Below, piece after piece: positions 9,797 through 18,710 of a DNA stretch of 64,000 bases. A program made the translations under genes and the position numbers. Where the stretch lies: contig JAUHVR010000018.1 of NCBI GenBank assembly GCA_030424865.1, forward strand, positions 53,619 through 117,618, written 5' to 3'. The stretch comes from Alphaproteobacteria bacterium. GTDB lineage: Bacteria; Pseudomonadota; Alphaproteobacteria; Rhodobacterales; Rhodobacteraceae. Positions within the stretch are counted from its first letter, which is position 1, and every line of letters starts with the position of its first letter. The notes beneath the pieces are model-generated. The model saw nothing but the letters and a program-made list of their open reading frames with translations. It did not search any database and had not been told where the DNA came from.

Positions 9797-10809
9797 GCGA
9801 CAGCAAAGGCCCCGTTCTGATCGAGCTGGACGATGACACGCCAGTCAACCCCGCAGAGGCACCGCCGGTGCCCGAGGTCGGCCCGGTCCCGACCGGTCAG
9901 GCGATGACCACCGCCGCAAGTTTTGCAGCGCGGGGGCCGTCGCGACTGGCGCGTTGGTTCTGGGGCTCGCTGCTGGCGCTGCTCGGCGCGCTGGCCTCGA
10001 TCGCGGCCTGGAACTTTGTCATGGGGCTGATCGCGCAGGTGCCGTTGCTGGGCTATGGCGTGGCGGCGCTGATCGGGCTTTTTGTGCTGATCGCGCTGAT
10101 CATCGTCTTTCGGGAACTGGCCGTCTTTTCGCGCCTGTCGCGTATTGATGCCCTGCATCGGCAAGCGTCAGAGGCCCTTGCAGATGACGACCTGGGGGCC
10201 GCGCGCAAAACCGTCGACGGGTTGACCCGCCTCTATCGGGGCCGCGACGACACGCGCTGGGGCCGCCAGCGGCTGGCCGAGCTGGGCGCGGATCAGTTCG
10301 ACGCCGCAGGCCTGTTGGGCGTGGCCGAGACCGAGGTGCTGGCCCCGCTGGACGCGGCGGCCCAGCAGGAAGTCGAGGCCGCCGCACGTCAAGTCGCCAC
10401 GGTCACCGCGCTGGTGCCGATTGCCCTGGCCGACGTGGTTGCCGCGCTGACCGCCAACATCCGAATGATCCGGCGCATTGCCGAGATCTATGGCGGGCGC
10501 TCGGGCACGCTGGGCAGCTGGCGTCTGACCCGGGCCGTCATGGCGCATCTGGTCGCCACCGGGGCCGTTGCGATCGGAGATGACATGTTGGAGCCGATCC
10601 TGGGCGGCGGCCTTCTGGGCAAGCTGTCGCGCCGGTTCGGCGAGGGGCTGGTCAACGGCGCGCTGACCGCCCGCGTGGGCGTGGCCGCGATGGAGGTCTG
10701 CCGCCCGCTGCCCTTCAACCGCACACCCCGCCCCTCGGTGCGTGGGATCATCAAATCGGCCCTTGGCGGGCTGTTCACCGGAGAAAAGGCGGACAAGGCC
10801 GGGGCTTGA
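9793..10809 (+). CDS. YcjF-like membrane protein (DUF697, TIGR01620-type)
   Basis: A 338-residue membrane protein. An acidic, proline-rich N-terminus is followed by two transmembrane segments at about residues 55-75 (WFWGSLLALLGALASIAAW) and 85-110, then a soluble helical region and a C-terminal DUF697-type domain (VTALVPIALADVVAALTANIRMI). It starts at an ATG overlapping the preceding stop. YcjF-like proteins co-occur with YcjX; their joint role is unresolved. I infer that the three-gene operon forms one functional unit at the inner membrane. Confidence 0.85.
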   Translation: MSDSKGPVLIELDDDTPVNPAEAPPVPEVGPVPTGQAMTTAASFAARGPSRLARWFWGSLLALLGALASIAAWNFVMGLIAQVPLLGYGVAALIGLFVLIALIIVFRELAVFSRLSRIDALHRQASEALADDDLGAARKTVDGLTRLYRGRDDTRWGRQRLAELGADQFDAAGLLGVAETEVLAPLDAAAQQEVEAAARQVATVTALVPIALADVVAALTANIRMIRRIAEIYGGRSGTLGSWRLTRAVMAHLVATGAVAIGDDMLEPILGGGLLGKLSRRFGEGLVNGALTARVGVAAMEVCRPLPFNRTPRPSVRGIIKSALGGLFTGEKADKAGA

Positions 10810-10875
10810 TCTGCCGCAAGGCGCAGGCGCAGACGATGCGCAAGGGTGGGCAGGCCACGACGAAGGGGCCCGCCC

Positions 10876-11595
10876 ATGCCGAAGTCCGACCGCCACAGCC
10901 ACGCGCCCGACGACATCGCCCGCCGCATCGGGTCCCCGCCCGGGCGCGGTTATCTGCGTGACATCGTCTATGGCGGGATTGACGGCTCTGTCACCACCTT
11001 TGCCATCGTGGCAGGCGTTGCCGGCGCAGGGCTGTCGCCCCTGATCATCGTCGCGCTTGGCATCGCCAATGTGCTGGCCGACGGATTTTCCATGGCTGCC
11101 GGGAACTATGCAGGCACCAAGGCCGAGGTCGACGAACGCCGCCGCCTGCAACGGGTCGAGGAACAGCACATCCGCGACTTCCCCGAGGGCGAAAAGCAGG
11201 AGCTGCGCGAGATCCTGCGCCTCAAGGGGCTCAGCGGCACGGCTCTGGATGGCGCGGTCGACCAGATTGCCAGCAACCGCCAGACCTGGATCGACATGAT
11301 GCTCGAGGGCGAATACGGCCTTGCCGCCACCGATCCGCACCCGATGCGCGCCGCGATGGCGACGTTTCTGGCGTTCCTTGCGGCGGGCATGGTGCCCCTG
11401 CTGCCCTTCATCCTTGGGCTGCCAGAGGCATTTCGCACTTCGGCCATCCTGACACTCGCCGTCTTTTTCGGGATCGGCACCTACAAAAGCCAATGGTCCC
11501 TCGCACCCTGGTGGCGCAGCGGGTTAGAGACCCTGCTGATCGGCGGTGCCGCCGCGGCAATCGCCTATGGCGTCGGCACACTCTTCAACCACTGA
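10876..11595 (+). CDS. VIT1/CCC1 family transporter
   Basis: A 239-residue membrane protein of the vacuolar iron transporter family. The first helix region GYLRDIVYGGIDGSVTTFAI is the family hallmark, followed by GIANVLADGFSMAAGNY. A charged cytosolic segment (KAEVDERRRLQRVEEQHI) supplies Glu residues like those that bind metal in VIT1, and three hydrophobic helices end the protein. Likely substrates are Fe2+ or Mn2+, exported from the cytoplasm. The ATG at 10876 has GAAGGGG upstream and is preferred to a longer in-frame start. Its last 11 bases overlap the convergent monooxygenase gene. Confidence 0.88.
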   Translation: MPKSDRHSHAPDDIARRIGSPPGRGYLRDIVYGGIDGSVTTFAIVAGVAGAGLSPLIIVALGIANVLADGFSMAAGNYAGTKAEVDERRRLQRVEEQHIRDFPEGEKQELREILRLKGLSGTALDGAVDQIASNRQTWIDMMLEGEYGLAATDPHPMRAAMATFLAFLAAGMVPLLPFILGLPEAFRTSAILTLAVFFGIGTYKSQWSLAPWWRSGLETLLIGGAAAAIAYGVGTLFNH

Positions 11596-12781
11596 GCCGG
11601 CGAAAGCTTTCGCGGTCCAGCGAGGGCATCGGGGCCAGCAGGTCTCCGCAGACGAGGCGCGTCAGCAGGCGTGGCAGAGGGGGCACCTGCGACAGCGGGA
11701 ACAGGATCCGGTCGCGCAGCCAGGGCAGAACCCGGCTGTCGGACTGGTATTGCGGCGTGAAAAGATGGCTGATCGCCTGATAGCTGCGCACATGCCACCG
11801 CCGCGCCTCGGCATACCATTGCAGGGCAACGGGCACGTGGCCTTCGGCCCGGTCCACGGCCTGGATCAGCGCCAGCGCGTCCAGCAGCGCCATGTTCGCC
11901 CCCTGCCCCAGCTGCGGGCTGGCACGGTGCGCGGCATCTCCGATATGGGCCAGCCCCGGCGCTGTGACCTGCTTCAGCGTGCCATGCGCGTAGCGCGCCA
12001 TGACAAACTGGTCCGGGTCGTTGATTTGGTCGGCAAAGGGTTGAAACTCGGGCCAGAGCCGCAAGGCCTCGTCCCGCCAGGCGCTCAGCCCGCCGTCGCG
12101 CCAGTTTTGATAGGCGCGGGTCGGCAGCGACCAGAAGATCGCGGTCCGCAGCGCCTCGTGTCCCGGTTCGCGCCCGATGGGCAGCACACCCATCATCCGC
12201 TCGGCCCGGCGATAGACCTGGCGCAGTTGCGCCTGTGGCAGCGCGGTCTCCGCAGGCCAGTTCACATTGGCCCAAAGAGCACCATAAGGCAGCTCTTGCG
12301 AGGTGATCGGCGACAGGGGCGAGGCCGCACCACAGGCGTCGATGATCAGATCGAACGGCCCGGCAGGCGCGGCATCCGCGAACCGTAGAAAAGACCCGCG
12401 CACCTCTGACGCCTCGTGTCCGGTCTGCAGATCCACACCCGCCTCCAGCGCACCGTTCATCAGCACATCGAACAACGCGGCCCGATGGATCGCCAGCCCG
12501 ACCCGCGGCGCATAGGTCACATCCAGCACCCGCCGCCCGCTGCGCGCCTCGTGTCCCATCATGCGCTGGATCGGGTTGCCGTGGCGCTTGGCGGGCTCCA
12601 GCGCGCCCAGCGCCTGCAGCACCACCTGCCCCACCGGCTGGATCACCAGACCCGAACCCACGGGCGCGGGCGCATCAAAACGGTCAAACAGCTGAACGCT
12701 GTGCCCCGCCCGGGCCAGCCCGGCCGAAACGGCCAGCCCGCCGATCCCGGCGCCGGCAACTGCGATGCGCAATGGTGACAC
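11585..12781 (-). CDS. FAD-dependent monooxygenase (aromatic hydroxylase-like)
   Basis: A 398-residue class A flavoprotein monooxygenase. The Rossmann motif is AGAGIGGLAVSAGLARAG at residues 9-26 with an acidic residue (D34) at the end of strand 2, and the second FAD motif is HIGDAAHRASPQLGQGAN. It resembles the UbiH/salicylate hydroxylase superfamily, but the substrate is not evident. The start is GTG at 12781 with GGGAGGAAAAATA immediately upstream, a strong ribosome-binding site. It overlaps the VIT gene end by 11 bases, tail to tail. Confidence 0.88.
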   Translation of the reverse strand: MSPLRIAVAGAGIGGLAVSAGLARAGHSVQLFDRFDAPAPVGSGLVIQPVGQVVLQALGALEPAKRHGNPIQRMMGHEARSGRRVLDVTYAPRVGLAIHRAALFDVLMNGALEAGVDLQTGHEASEVRGSFLRFADAAPAGPFDLIIDACGAASPLSPITSQELPYGALWANVNWPAETALPQAQLRQVYRRAERMMGVLPIGREPGHEALRTAIFWSLPTRAYQNWRDGGLSAWRDEALRLWPEFQPFADQINDPDQFVMARYAHGTLKQVTAPGLAHIGDAAHRASPQLGQGANMALLDALALIQAVDRAEGHVPVALQWYAEARRWHVRSYQAISHLFTPQYQSDSRVLPWLRDRILFPLSQVPPLPRLLTRLVCGDLLAPMPSLDRESFRRLSG

Positions 12782-12853
12782 TATTTTTCCTCCCCCTTCC
12801 GCTTGGCAGGGCGAGGGCCATCGGTCTACGTGGTGAAATGTCTCTGACCGGCG

Positions 12854-13264
12854 CTAACGGAGCTTGGGGATGCCGCCGGCAAGCGTGTCGCGGTCCACGA
12901 CGCTGGCGCGCAGGCTGGCGCCGATGCGATGGGCCAGCGCGCTCCAGGCGCGCGCCTGATCGGGTCGCAGTTCGGCCCGCAGGGTTTGGTCAAAAAGCGC
13001 CAGCCAGCTTTCGAACATGCCGGGGCGGACGTTCTCGGCCCGCTGATGCACAAGCGCCGGATTGCCGTCATAGCTGCGCTCAAAAAGAATCGCATTGGCC
13101 CAGAAATTCGCCACCTTGGCCTCGTGCGGGGGCCAGTCGCGGATGTGCACGGCAAAGACCGGGCCCAGCATGGGATGCTGGCGGACCGAGGCATAGAACG
13201 CGGCGACCACCCGCTCGATCTCGGGGCGGGTGATGTCGAACTTGGGGGGCAAGGTGGCAGTCAT
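12854..13264 (-). CDS. group III truncated haemoglobin
   Basis: A 136-residue globin of the 2-on-2 type. The group III pattern is visible: an early FYASVRQHPMLGPVF, then HEAKVANFWANAILFERSY, and the heme-ligand His in NPALVHQR. Group III globins (Ctb type) handle O2, NO or peroxide under low-oxygen stress, although this one is far from the FNR-controlled genes and no FNR box is visible next to it. The ATG at 13264 is the only reasonable start. Confidence 0.9.
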   Translation of the reverse strand: MTATLPPKFDITRPEIERVVAAFYASVRQHPMLGPVFAVHIRDWPPHEAKVANFWANAILFERSYDGNPALVHQRAENVRPGMFESWLALFDQTLRAELRPDQARAWSALAHRIGASLRASVVDRDTLAGGIPKLR

Positions 13265-13318
13265 GCGCGCAAAATCCGCGCCATTTCACCAGAAGACAAG
13301 GGACGACTGCGCCGCACC

Positions 13319-13951
13319 CTATTCGTCATAGAGCCGCTTCGTGTCGTTGTGGTGCAGCCGTTCCTCCATCTCTTGCAGGGGCGTGTCCATCTGCGCATGC
13401 GCAATCAACGCCTCGCCGTAAGTCGGCAGGCCCTCGACCGGCCCGGCCTCTTCAGGATGCCAAAGGCGCGAGCGGATGATGGCCTTGCCGCAGTGATAAA
13501 AGGCCTCTTCAACCCGCACGAGGATCGCGAACTCGGGCACGCGGCCCTTGACCGCCATGCTTTCGCGCAGCTCCAGATCGCGCACGATCTGCGCCGCGCC
13601 GTTCACGCGCACCACCTCGTTGCGATTTGGGACCAGAAAGACCAAACCGATCCGCCCGGTCTGCAGTATGTTCAGAAAGGTGTCGAACCGGTGGTTCCCG
13701 GGCCGGTCCGGGATCGCCAGCGTCTTGTCGTCGACCACCTTCACAAACCCCGCCGGATCGCCCTTGGGCGAGACATCCACACCCCCCGCCGAATCATAGG
13801 TCGCGATGGTGATGAACGTCGATTTCTCGATCCAGGCCCGGCAGAGCGGGTCGATGTGATCCAGGAACTTGCCCGTCTGGCTTTCGAACTCGCCCGGAAT
13901 GACCTCGCGGATCTGCGCCTCGCTTGTCACAACGTCTGTCGCTTCGTACAT
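13319..13951 (-). CDS. pyridoxamine 5'-phosphate oxidase-family protein (MSMEG_1061-like)
   Basis: A 210-residue split-barrel flavin-binding protein. The core strands include FITIATYDSAGGVDVSPKGD, VVDDKTLAIPDRPGNHRFDT and FLNILQTGRIGLVFLVP, and the C-terminal segment AFYHCGKAIIRSRLW matches the MSMEG_1061 group of predicted FMN or F420 binders. It is not PdxH itself, since the length and N-terminus differ. The ATG at 13951 is set by AGGAGGTGG five bases upstream. Function is unknown beyond probable flavin-dependent redox chemistry. Confidence 0.85.
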   Translation of the reverse strand: MYEATDVVTSEAQIREVIPGEFESQTGKFLDHIDPLCRAWIEKSTFITIATYDSAGGVDVSPKGDPAGFVKVVDDKTLAIPDRPGNHRFDTFLNILQTGRIGLVFLVPNRNEVVRVNGAAQIVRDLELRESMAVKGRVPEFAILVRVEEAFYHCGKAIIRSRLWHPEEAGPVEGLPTYGEALIAHAQMDTPLQEMEERLHHNDTKRLYDE

Positions 13952-14033
13952 TTTGCCACCTCCTGCACCGGGTGTTTCACGCAACGGTCACAGGCTCTTT
14001 ACGCCCCGCCGTGCGCGCACTATACCACGCGCC

Positions 14034-14084
14034 ATGATGTATCGCCTCGCCATCATCATTCGAATTATGTGCCCGGCGCTCTGA
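14034..14084 (+). other. possible isoleucine-rich leader peptide upstream of ileS
   Basis: A 16-codon frame, MMYRLAIIIRIMCPAL, ends 87 bases before ileS. Four of sixteen codons are Ile, three of them consecutive, which is what a translation-sensing leader for isoleucyl-tRNA synthetase would need. There is no clear ribosome-binding site, and I could not find a convincing terminator/antiterminator pair behind it, so this is speculative. Confidence 0.25.
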
Positions 14085-14171
14085 GCAACGAGCCGCCGGG
14101 ACAAGGCGTATGGACCGCCGCGCCGCCCCACACCTTCTGACAGACGACATTCGTTCCAAAGGACGCCCAAG

Positions 14172-17078
14172 ATGTGCGCCGACACGCCTGAATACAAAGA
14201 CACGCTGAACCTGCCGAAAACCGATTTCCCCATGCGCGCGGGATTGCCCAAGCGCGAGCCCACGTGGTTGGAGCGTTGGGAAAAGATCGGCGTTTACGAC
14301 CGCCTTCGCGAAAAGCAAGGCCGCAAGCCCTTTACGCTGCACGACGGCCCGCCATATGCCAACGGCCACCTGCACATCGGCCATGCGCTGAACAAGACGA
14401 TCAAGGACATGATCGTGCGCTCGCACCAGATGATGGGCTTTGACAGCCGCTATGTGCCCGGCTGGGACTGCCACGGTCTGCCGATCGAATGGAAGATCGA
14501 AGAGCAGTACCGCAAGAAGGGCAAGAACAAGGACGCTGTGCCGGTCAACGAATTCCGCGCCGAGTGCCGCAAGTTCGCCGAGGGCTGGGTGGATGTGCAG
14601 CGCGAAGAGTTCAAGCGCCTGGGCGTGACCGGCAACTGGGAAAACCCCTATCTGACGATGGATTTCCACGCCGAACGCGTCATCGCCGAGGAATTCATGA
14701 AGTTCCTGATGAACGGCACGCTCTATCAGGGCTCCAAGCCCGTCATGTGGTCGCCGATGGAGAAAACCGCGCTGGCCGAGGCCGAGGTCGAGTACCACGA
14801 CAAGGAAAGCTTCACCATCTGGGTGAAGTTCGAGGTCGTGACCGAAGGCGCGGACCTGCAAGGGGCCAAGGTGGTCATCTGGACCACCACCCCCTGGACC
14901 ATCCCGTCCAACAAGGCCGTCGTCTACGGCGCCGACATCGCCTATGGCCTCTATGAGGTCACCGAAACGCCCGAGGAATGCTGGGCCTCGGTCGGCGACA
15001 AATATCTGCTGGCCGACAATCTGGCGGCGGATGTCTTCAAGCGTGCGCGTCTGGAAGAGGGGCAGTACACCCGTGTTCGCGACGTGACGGCTGATGAACT
15101 GAGCGGCCTGAGCCTCGCCCACCCGCTGCGTGGTGCCGAAGGCTCCAACGGCGAATGGGACGACCTTCGCGACTTCCGCGCCGCCGACTTCGTGACCGAC
15201 ACCGAGGGCACCGGCTTTGTTCACTGCGCCCCCTCCCACGGGATGGAGGAATACGAGCTCTACCGCGATCTCGGTATGCTGGAGCAGGTCATCACCTACA
15301 ACGTGATGGACGACGGCGGCTTCCGCGCTGATCTGCCCTTCTTTGGCGGCAAATACATCCTGTCGCGCAAGGGCGGCGAGGGTGACGCCAACAAAACCGT
15401 TATCGACAAGCTGGTCGAGGTCGGCGGGTTGCTGGCGCGTGGCAAGATCAAGCACAGCTACCCGCATTCCTGGCGCTCGAAGGCTCCGGTCATCTACCGC
15501 AACACCCCGCAGTGGTTCGCCGCCATCGACCGTCCCGTGGGTGACGGGCAGGACACCTTTGGCACAACCATCCGCGAACGCGCCCTGACCGAGATCGACA
15601 ACGTCAAGTGGACGCCGCAATCAGGCCGCAACCGCCTGTTTTCCATGATGGAAGCCCGCCCCGACTGGGTGCTGAGCCGCCAGCGCGCCTGGGGTGTGCC
15701 ACTGACCTGTTTCACCAAGAAAGGCGCGTTGCCGACCGATCCCGACTTCCTGCTGCGCAACGCCGAGGTCAACGCCCGCATCAGCGAGGCGTTCGAGGCC
15801 GAAGGCGCTGACGCCTGGTACGCGGATGGCGCCAAGGAACGCTTCCTGGATGGTCTCGTCGACGTCGAGGCCTATGATCAGGTCTTTGACATCCTCGACG
15901 TCTGGTTCGACAGCGGCTCGACCCACGCTTTTGTCCTGCGCGACCGCGAGGACGGGACCGAGGACGGCATCGCCGACGTCTACATGGAAGGCACCGACCA
16001 GCACCGTGGCTGGTTTCACAGCTCGCTCTTGCAGGCCTGCGGCACGCTGGGCCGTGCGCCCTATCGCAACGTGGTAACCCATGGGATGACGCTGGACGAA
16101 AAGGGCTTCAAGATGTCCAAGTCCATCGGCAACACCATCGCGCCCGAGGACGTGGTCAAACAATACGGCGCCGATATCCTGCGCCTTTGGGTCTCGCAGA
16201 CCGACTACACCGCCGACCAGCGGATCGGACCCGAGATCCTGAAAGGCACCGCCGACGGTTATCGCCGCTTGCGCAACACCCTGCGGTATATGCTGGGCGC
16301 GCTCGGATCCTTCACCGAAGCTGACCGGGTTGAGCCGGCGGAAATGCCCGAGTTGGAACAATGGGTCCTGCACAGGCTGGCCGAACTCGACCACCAGGTG
16401 CGCAAGGGCTATGCGGCCTTTGACTTCCAAGGCGTCGTCCAAACGGTTTTGAACTTCGCCACCGTAGACCTGTCGGCCTTCTACTTCGACATCCGCAAGG
16501 ATGCGCTTTACTGCGACGGAGATACCCTTCGCCGCCGCGCGGCCCGCACGGTGATGGACATCCTCTTCCACCGCCTGACCACCTGGCTGGCGCCGGTGCT
16601 GGTCTTCACGATGGAAGAAGTCTGGCTGGAACGCTTCCCGGGCGATGACGCCTCGGTCCACCTGCAGGATTTCCCCGACACGCCCGCCGACTGGCTGAAC
16701 GAGCCGCTGGCGGCGAAATGGGCACAGGTGCGCACCGCCCGTCGCGTGGTCACCGCCGCGCTCGAGGTGCAGCGCACCGACAAGGTCATCGGCGCCTCGC
16801 TCGAGGCCGCCCCGATGGTGCATGTCGAGGACACAGAGACGCTCGAGGCCCTGCAATCGGTCGCCTTCGACGATATCTGCATCACCTCGGCCATCTCGGT
16901 GACTTCAGACCCCATGCCGGCCGAGGCATTCCGCCTGCCGGAAACCCCGGGCATCGGCGTGGTCTTCGACAAGGCCGGCGGCGAGAAATGCCAGCGCTGC
17001 TGGAAGATCCTGCCGGACGTCGGTCAACACGCCCATGCAGGTGTCTGCGGGCGGTGCGACGAAGCGCTCTCAGAGTGA
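14172..17078 (+). CDS. ileS: isoleucyl-tRNA synthetase
   Basis: A 968-residue class Ia aminoacyl-tRNA synthetase that charges tRNA-Ile and edits mischarged valine. The HIGH motif is at residues 68-71 in PYANGHLHIGHALN, and KMSKS is at 647-651 (KMSKSIGN). The editing domain includes TTTPWTIPSNKA. The C-terminal zinc ribbon begins at Cys940 with a second CxxC pair near the end (CGRC), so this is the zinc-containing bacterial type. The ATG at 14172 fits the family length. A GC-rich hairpin follows the stop. Confidence 0.98.
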   Translation: MCADTPEYKDTLNLPKTDFPMRAGLPKREPTWLERWEKIGVYDRLREKQGRKPFTLHDGPPYANGHLHIGHALNKTIKDMIVRSHQMMGFDSRYVPGWDCHGLPIEWKIEEQYRKKGKNKDAVPVNEFRAECRKFAEGWVDVQREEFKRLGVTGNWENPYLTMDFHAERVIAEEFMKFLMNGTLYQGSKPVMWSPMEKTALAEAEVEYHDKESFTIWVKFEVVTEGADLQGAKVVIWTTTPWTIPSNKAVVYGADIAYGLYEVTETPEECWASVGDKYLLADNLAADVFKRARLEEGQYTRVRDVTADELSGLSLAHPLRGAEGSNGEWDDLRDFRAADFVTDTEGTGFVHCAPSHGMEEYELYRDLGMLEQVITYNVMDDGGFRADLPFFGGKYILSRKGGEGDANKTVIDKLVEVGGLLARGKIKHSYPHSWRSKAPVIYRNTPQWFAAIDRPVGDGQDTFGTTIRERALTEIDNVKWTPQSGRNRLFSMMEARPDWVLSRQRAWGVPLTCFTKKGALPTDPDFLLRNAEVNARISEAFEAEGADAWYADGAKERFLDGLVDVEAYDQVFDILDVWFDSGSTHAFVLRDREDGTEDGIADVYMEGTDQHRGWFHSSLLQACGTLGRAPYRNVVTHGMTLDEKGFKMSKSIGNTIAPEDVVKQYGADILRLWVSQTDYTADQRIGPEILKGTADGYRRLRNTLRYMLGALGSFTEADRVEPAEMPELEQWVLHRLAELDHQVRKGYAAFDFQGVVQTVLNFATVDLSAFYFDIRKDALYCDGDTLRRRAARTVMDILFHRLTTWLAPVLVFTMEEVWLERFPGDDASVHLQDFPDTPADWLNEPLAAKWAQVRTARRVVTAALEVQRTDKVIGASLEAAPMVHVEDTETLEALQSVAFDDICITSAISVTSDPMPAEAFRLPETPGIGVVFDKAGGEKCQRCWKILPDVGQHAHAGVCGRCDEALSE

Positions 17079-17086
17079 CGAAACCG

Positions 17087-17118
17087 CAGGTTCCGGGGTG
17101 ACATCGCCCCGGAACCTG
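17087..17118 (+). terminator. strong hairpin after ileS
   Basis: A perfect 12-base stem (CAGGTTCCGGGG / CCCCGGAACCTG) with an 8-base loop starts nine bases after the ileS stop. There is no U tract after it, so it may be a Rho-dependent end, a processing hairpin, or a structure that limits read-through into ogt. Confidence 0.55.
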
Positions 17119-17131
17119 TCACTTTGGGCCC

Positions 17132-17590
17132 ATGACCCAGGCCCAACTGACCCTTCAGACCGCAACCGGCGACGTGACCCTGACCGAAAGCGACGGCGCC
17201 ATCACCCGGGTCTCGTGGAGCACAGGCGGCACCGACCACACACCCCTTCTGGACACCGCGGCCGCGCAGATGGCCGAGTATTTCGCAGGCAGGCGCCAGT
17301 CCTTCGATCTGCCCCTGCAGATCAATGCCAGCGCACTCACCCAGCGCGTTTGCGCCCAAATGCTGGCAATTCCCTTTGGCGAAACCTGCACCTACGGCGA
17401 TATCGCCAGGGCGCTGGGCGTCCCGCCACAGGCGATCGGCCAGGCCTGCGGTGCAAACCCGATCCCGATCATCATACCCTGCCATCGCGTCCTGGCCGCC
17501 AACGGTCTTGGCGGTTTCTCGGGCACCGGCGGGATCGAAACCAAGGTCCAGCTCCTGCGCCACGAAAGCGCGGCCGGGCTGCTCATCTGA
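17132..17590 (+). CDS. ogt: methylated-DNA--[protein]-cysteine S-methyltransferase
   Basis: A 152-residue Ogt/AGT protein that transfers the methyl group of O6-methylguanine to its own cysteine. The acceptor is Cys117 in IIPCHRVLAANG. The helix-turn-helix region is upstream (FGETCTYGDIARALG), and GGFSGTGGIETK follows. There is no Ada N-terminal domain, so this is the constitutive Ogt type rather than Ada. It starts 14 bases after the post-ileS hairpin. Confidence 0.95.
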   Translation: MTQAQLTLQTATGDVTLTESDGAITRVSWSTGGTDHTPLLDTAAAQMAEYFAGRRQSFDLPLQINASALTQRVCAQMLAIPFGETCTYGDIARALGVPPQAIGQACGANPIPIIIPCHRVLAANGLGGFSGTGGIETKVQLLRHESAAGLLI

Positions 17591-17754
17591 CAGGCCCCGG
17601 ATTTTCTTCTTGCCAAATATATCCCCGCCGGAGGCATCCGACGCGTGCAAAGCCGCGCAAGGTCGATCATGCGGGCGTCAGATCCGAAACCTGCGCCGAG
17701 GCCCCAACGGGGGGCCGAGACATCCTGCGCGGCGCAGCCGCACAATTTGGCTGA

Positions 17755-18588
17755 TCAGTCGCGTCCCGGATCGCGCGGGTATACGCCCAGGATCTCGAGC
17801 ATATCGGTGAAATAATCCAGCTCTTCCAGGGCTCTGCGCACCGCCGGATCGTCGGGATGACCCTCGATGTCGGCATAGAACTGCGTGGCCGTGAACGACC
17901 CGCCGACCATGTAGCTTTCCAGCTTGGTCATGTTCACGCCGTTGGTCGCAAACCCGCCCATGGCCTTGTACAGCGCCGCCGGCAGGTTGCGGACCTGAAA
18001 CACGAAACTCGTCATCATGCCGTGATGCCCGCGCCGGGTGTGATCGGCCTCGGGTGACATGATCAGGAACCGCGTCGTGTTCGTGTCCTGATCTTCGATG
18101 TGGTTCGCCAGGATGTTCAATCCATAGATCTCGGCGGCGACCTCACTGGCCAGCACCCCGACATCGCGTTCGTCGGTCTGCGCCAGCGCCGCCGCCGCCC
18201 CCGCACTGTCGACCGCGGCCTCGGGCATGATGCCGTGGCGCTGCAGAAAGGTTCTGGCCTGGGGCAGCAGCACCATGTGCGCACGAACCAGCTTGATCTC
18301 GTCCAGCGTCACGCCGGGATGCGCCATCAGGCTGATGCGCACCCTGACAAAGGCCTCGTCGATGATTTTCAATCCCGACTGCGGCAAAAGGGTGTGAATG
18401 TCGGCAACACGTCCATAGGTCGTGTTCTCGACCGGCAGCATCGCCAGCGACGCCTCACCGGTGCGCACCGCCTCGACCACGTCTTCAAAGGTCCGGCACG
18501 GCAGCGATTCCATGCCCGGGCGGGCCTTTTGACAGGCTTCATGGCCATACGCGCCGGGTTCCCCCTGAAAGGCGATGCGCTGATTCAT
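17755..18588 (-). CDS. pheA: prephenate dehydratase
   Basis: A 277-residue monofunctional prephenate dehydratase that makes phenylpyruvate for phenylalanine synthesis. The N-terminal catalytic domain begins with IAFQGEPGAYGHEA and includes MLPVENTTYGRV. The ACT regulatory domain begins about residue 195 with FVFQVRNLPAALYKAMGGFA. There is no chorismate mutase part, as is usual in alphaproteobacteria. I use the ATG at 18588; a GTG one codon upstream is also possible. About 160 bases without a gene lie between ogt and its stop, including an AT-rich CCAAATATATCCCC cassette. Confidence 0.95.
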   Translation of the reverse strand: MNQRIAFQGEPGAYGHEACQKARPGMESLPCRTFEDVVEAVRTGEASLAMLPVENTTYGRVADIHTLLPQSGLKIIDEAFVRVRISLMAHPGVTLDEIKLVRAHMVLLPQARTFLQRHGIMPEAAVDSAGAAAALAQTDERDVGVLASEVAAEIYGLNILANHIEDQDTNTTRFLIMSPEADHTRRGHHGMMTSFVFQVRNLPAALYKAMGGFATNGVNMTKLESYMVGGSFTATQFYADIEGHPDDPAVRRALEELDYFTDMLEILGVYPRDPGRD

Positions 18589-18710
18589 CACTCAAGTCCT
18601 CAATTTCCGGCCCGGGCGGGCGTTTGGTCGCGCCTTCTACACCTTGCCTTGGCGAGAGGGAAGCCGTAGATACCCGCCTCGACGGATACCTAAACTTGGA
18701 CACGCCAACG

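Noticed and set aside
13977..15620. 547-residue minus-strand open frame
   Set aside because: It is antisense to ileS, including its HIGH region, and has the low-complexity composition of a shadow frame.
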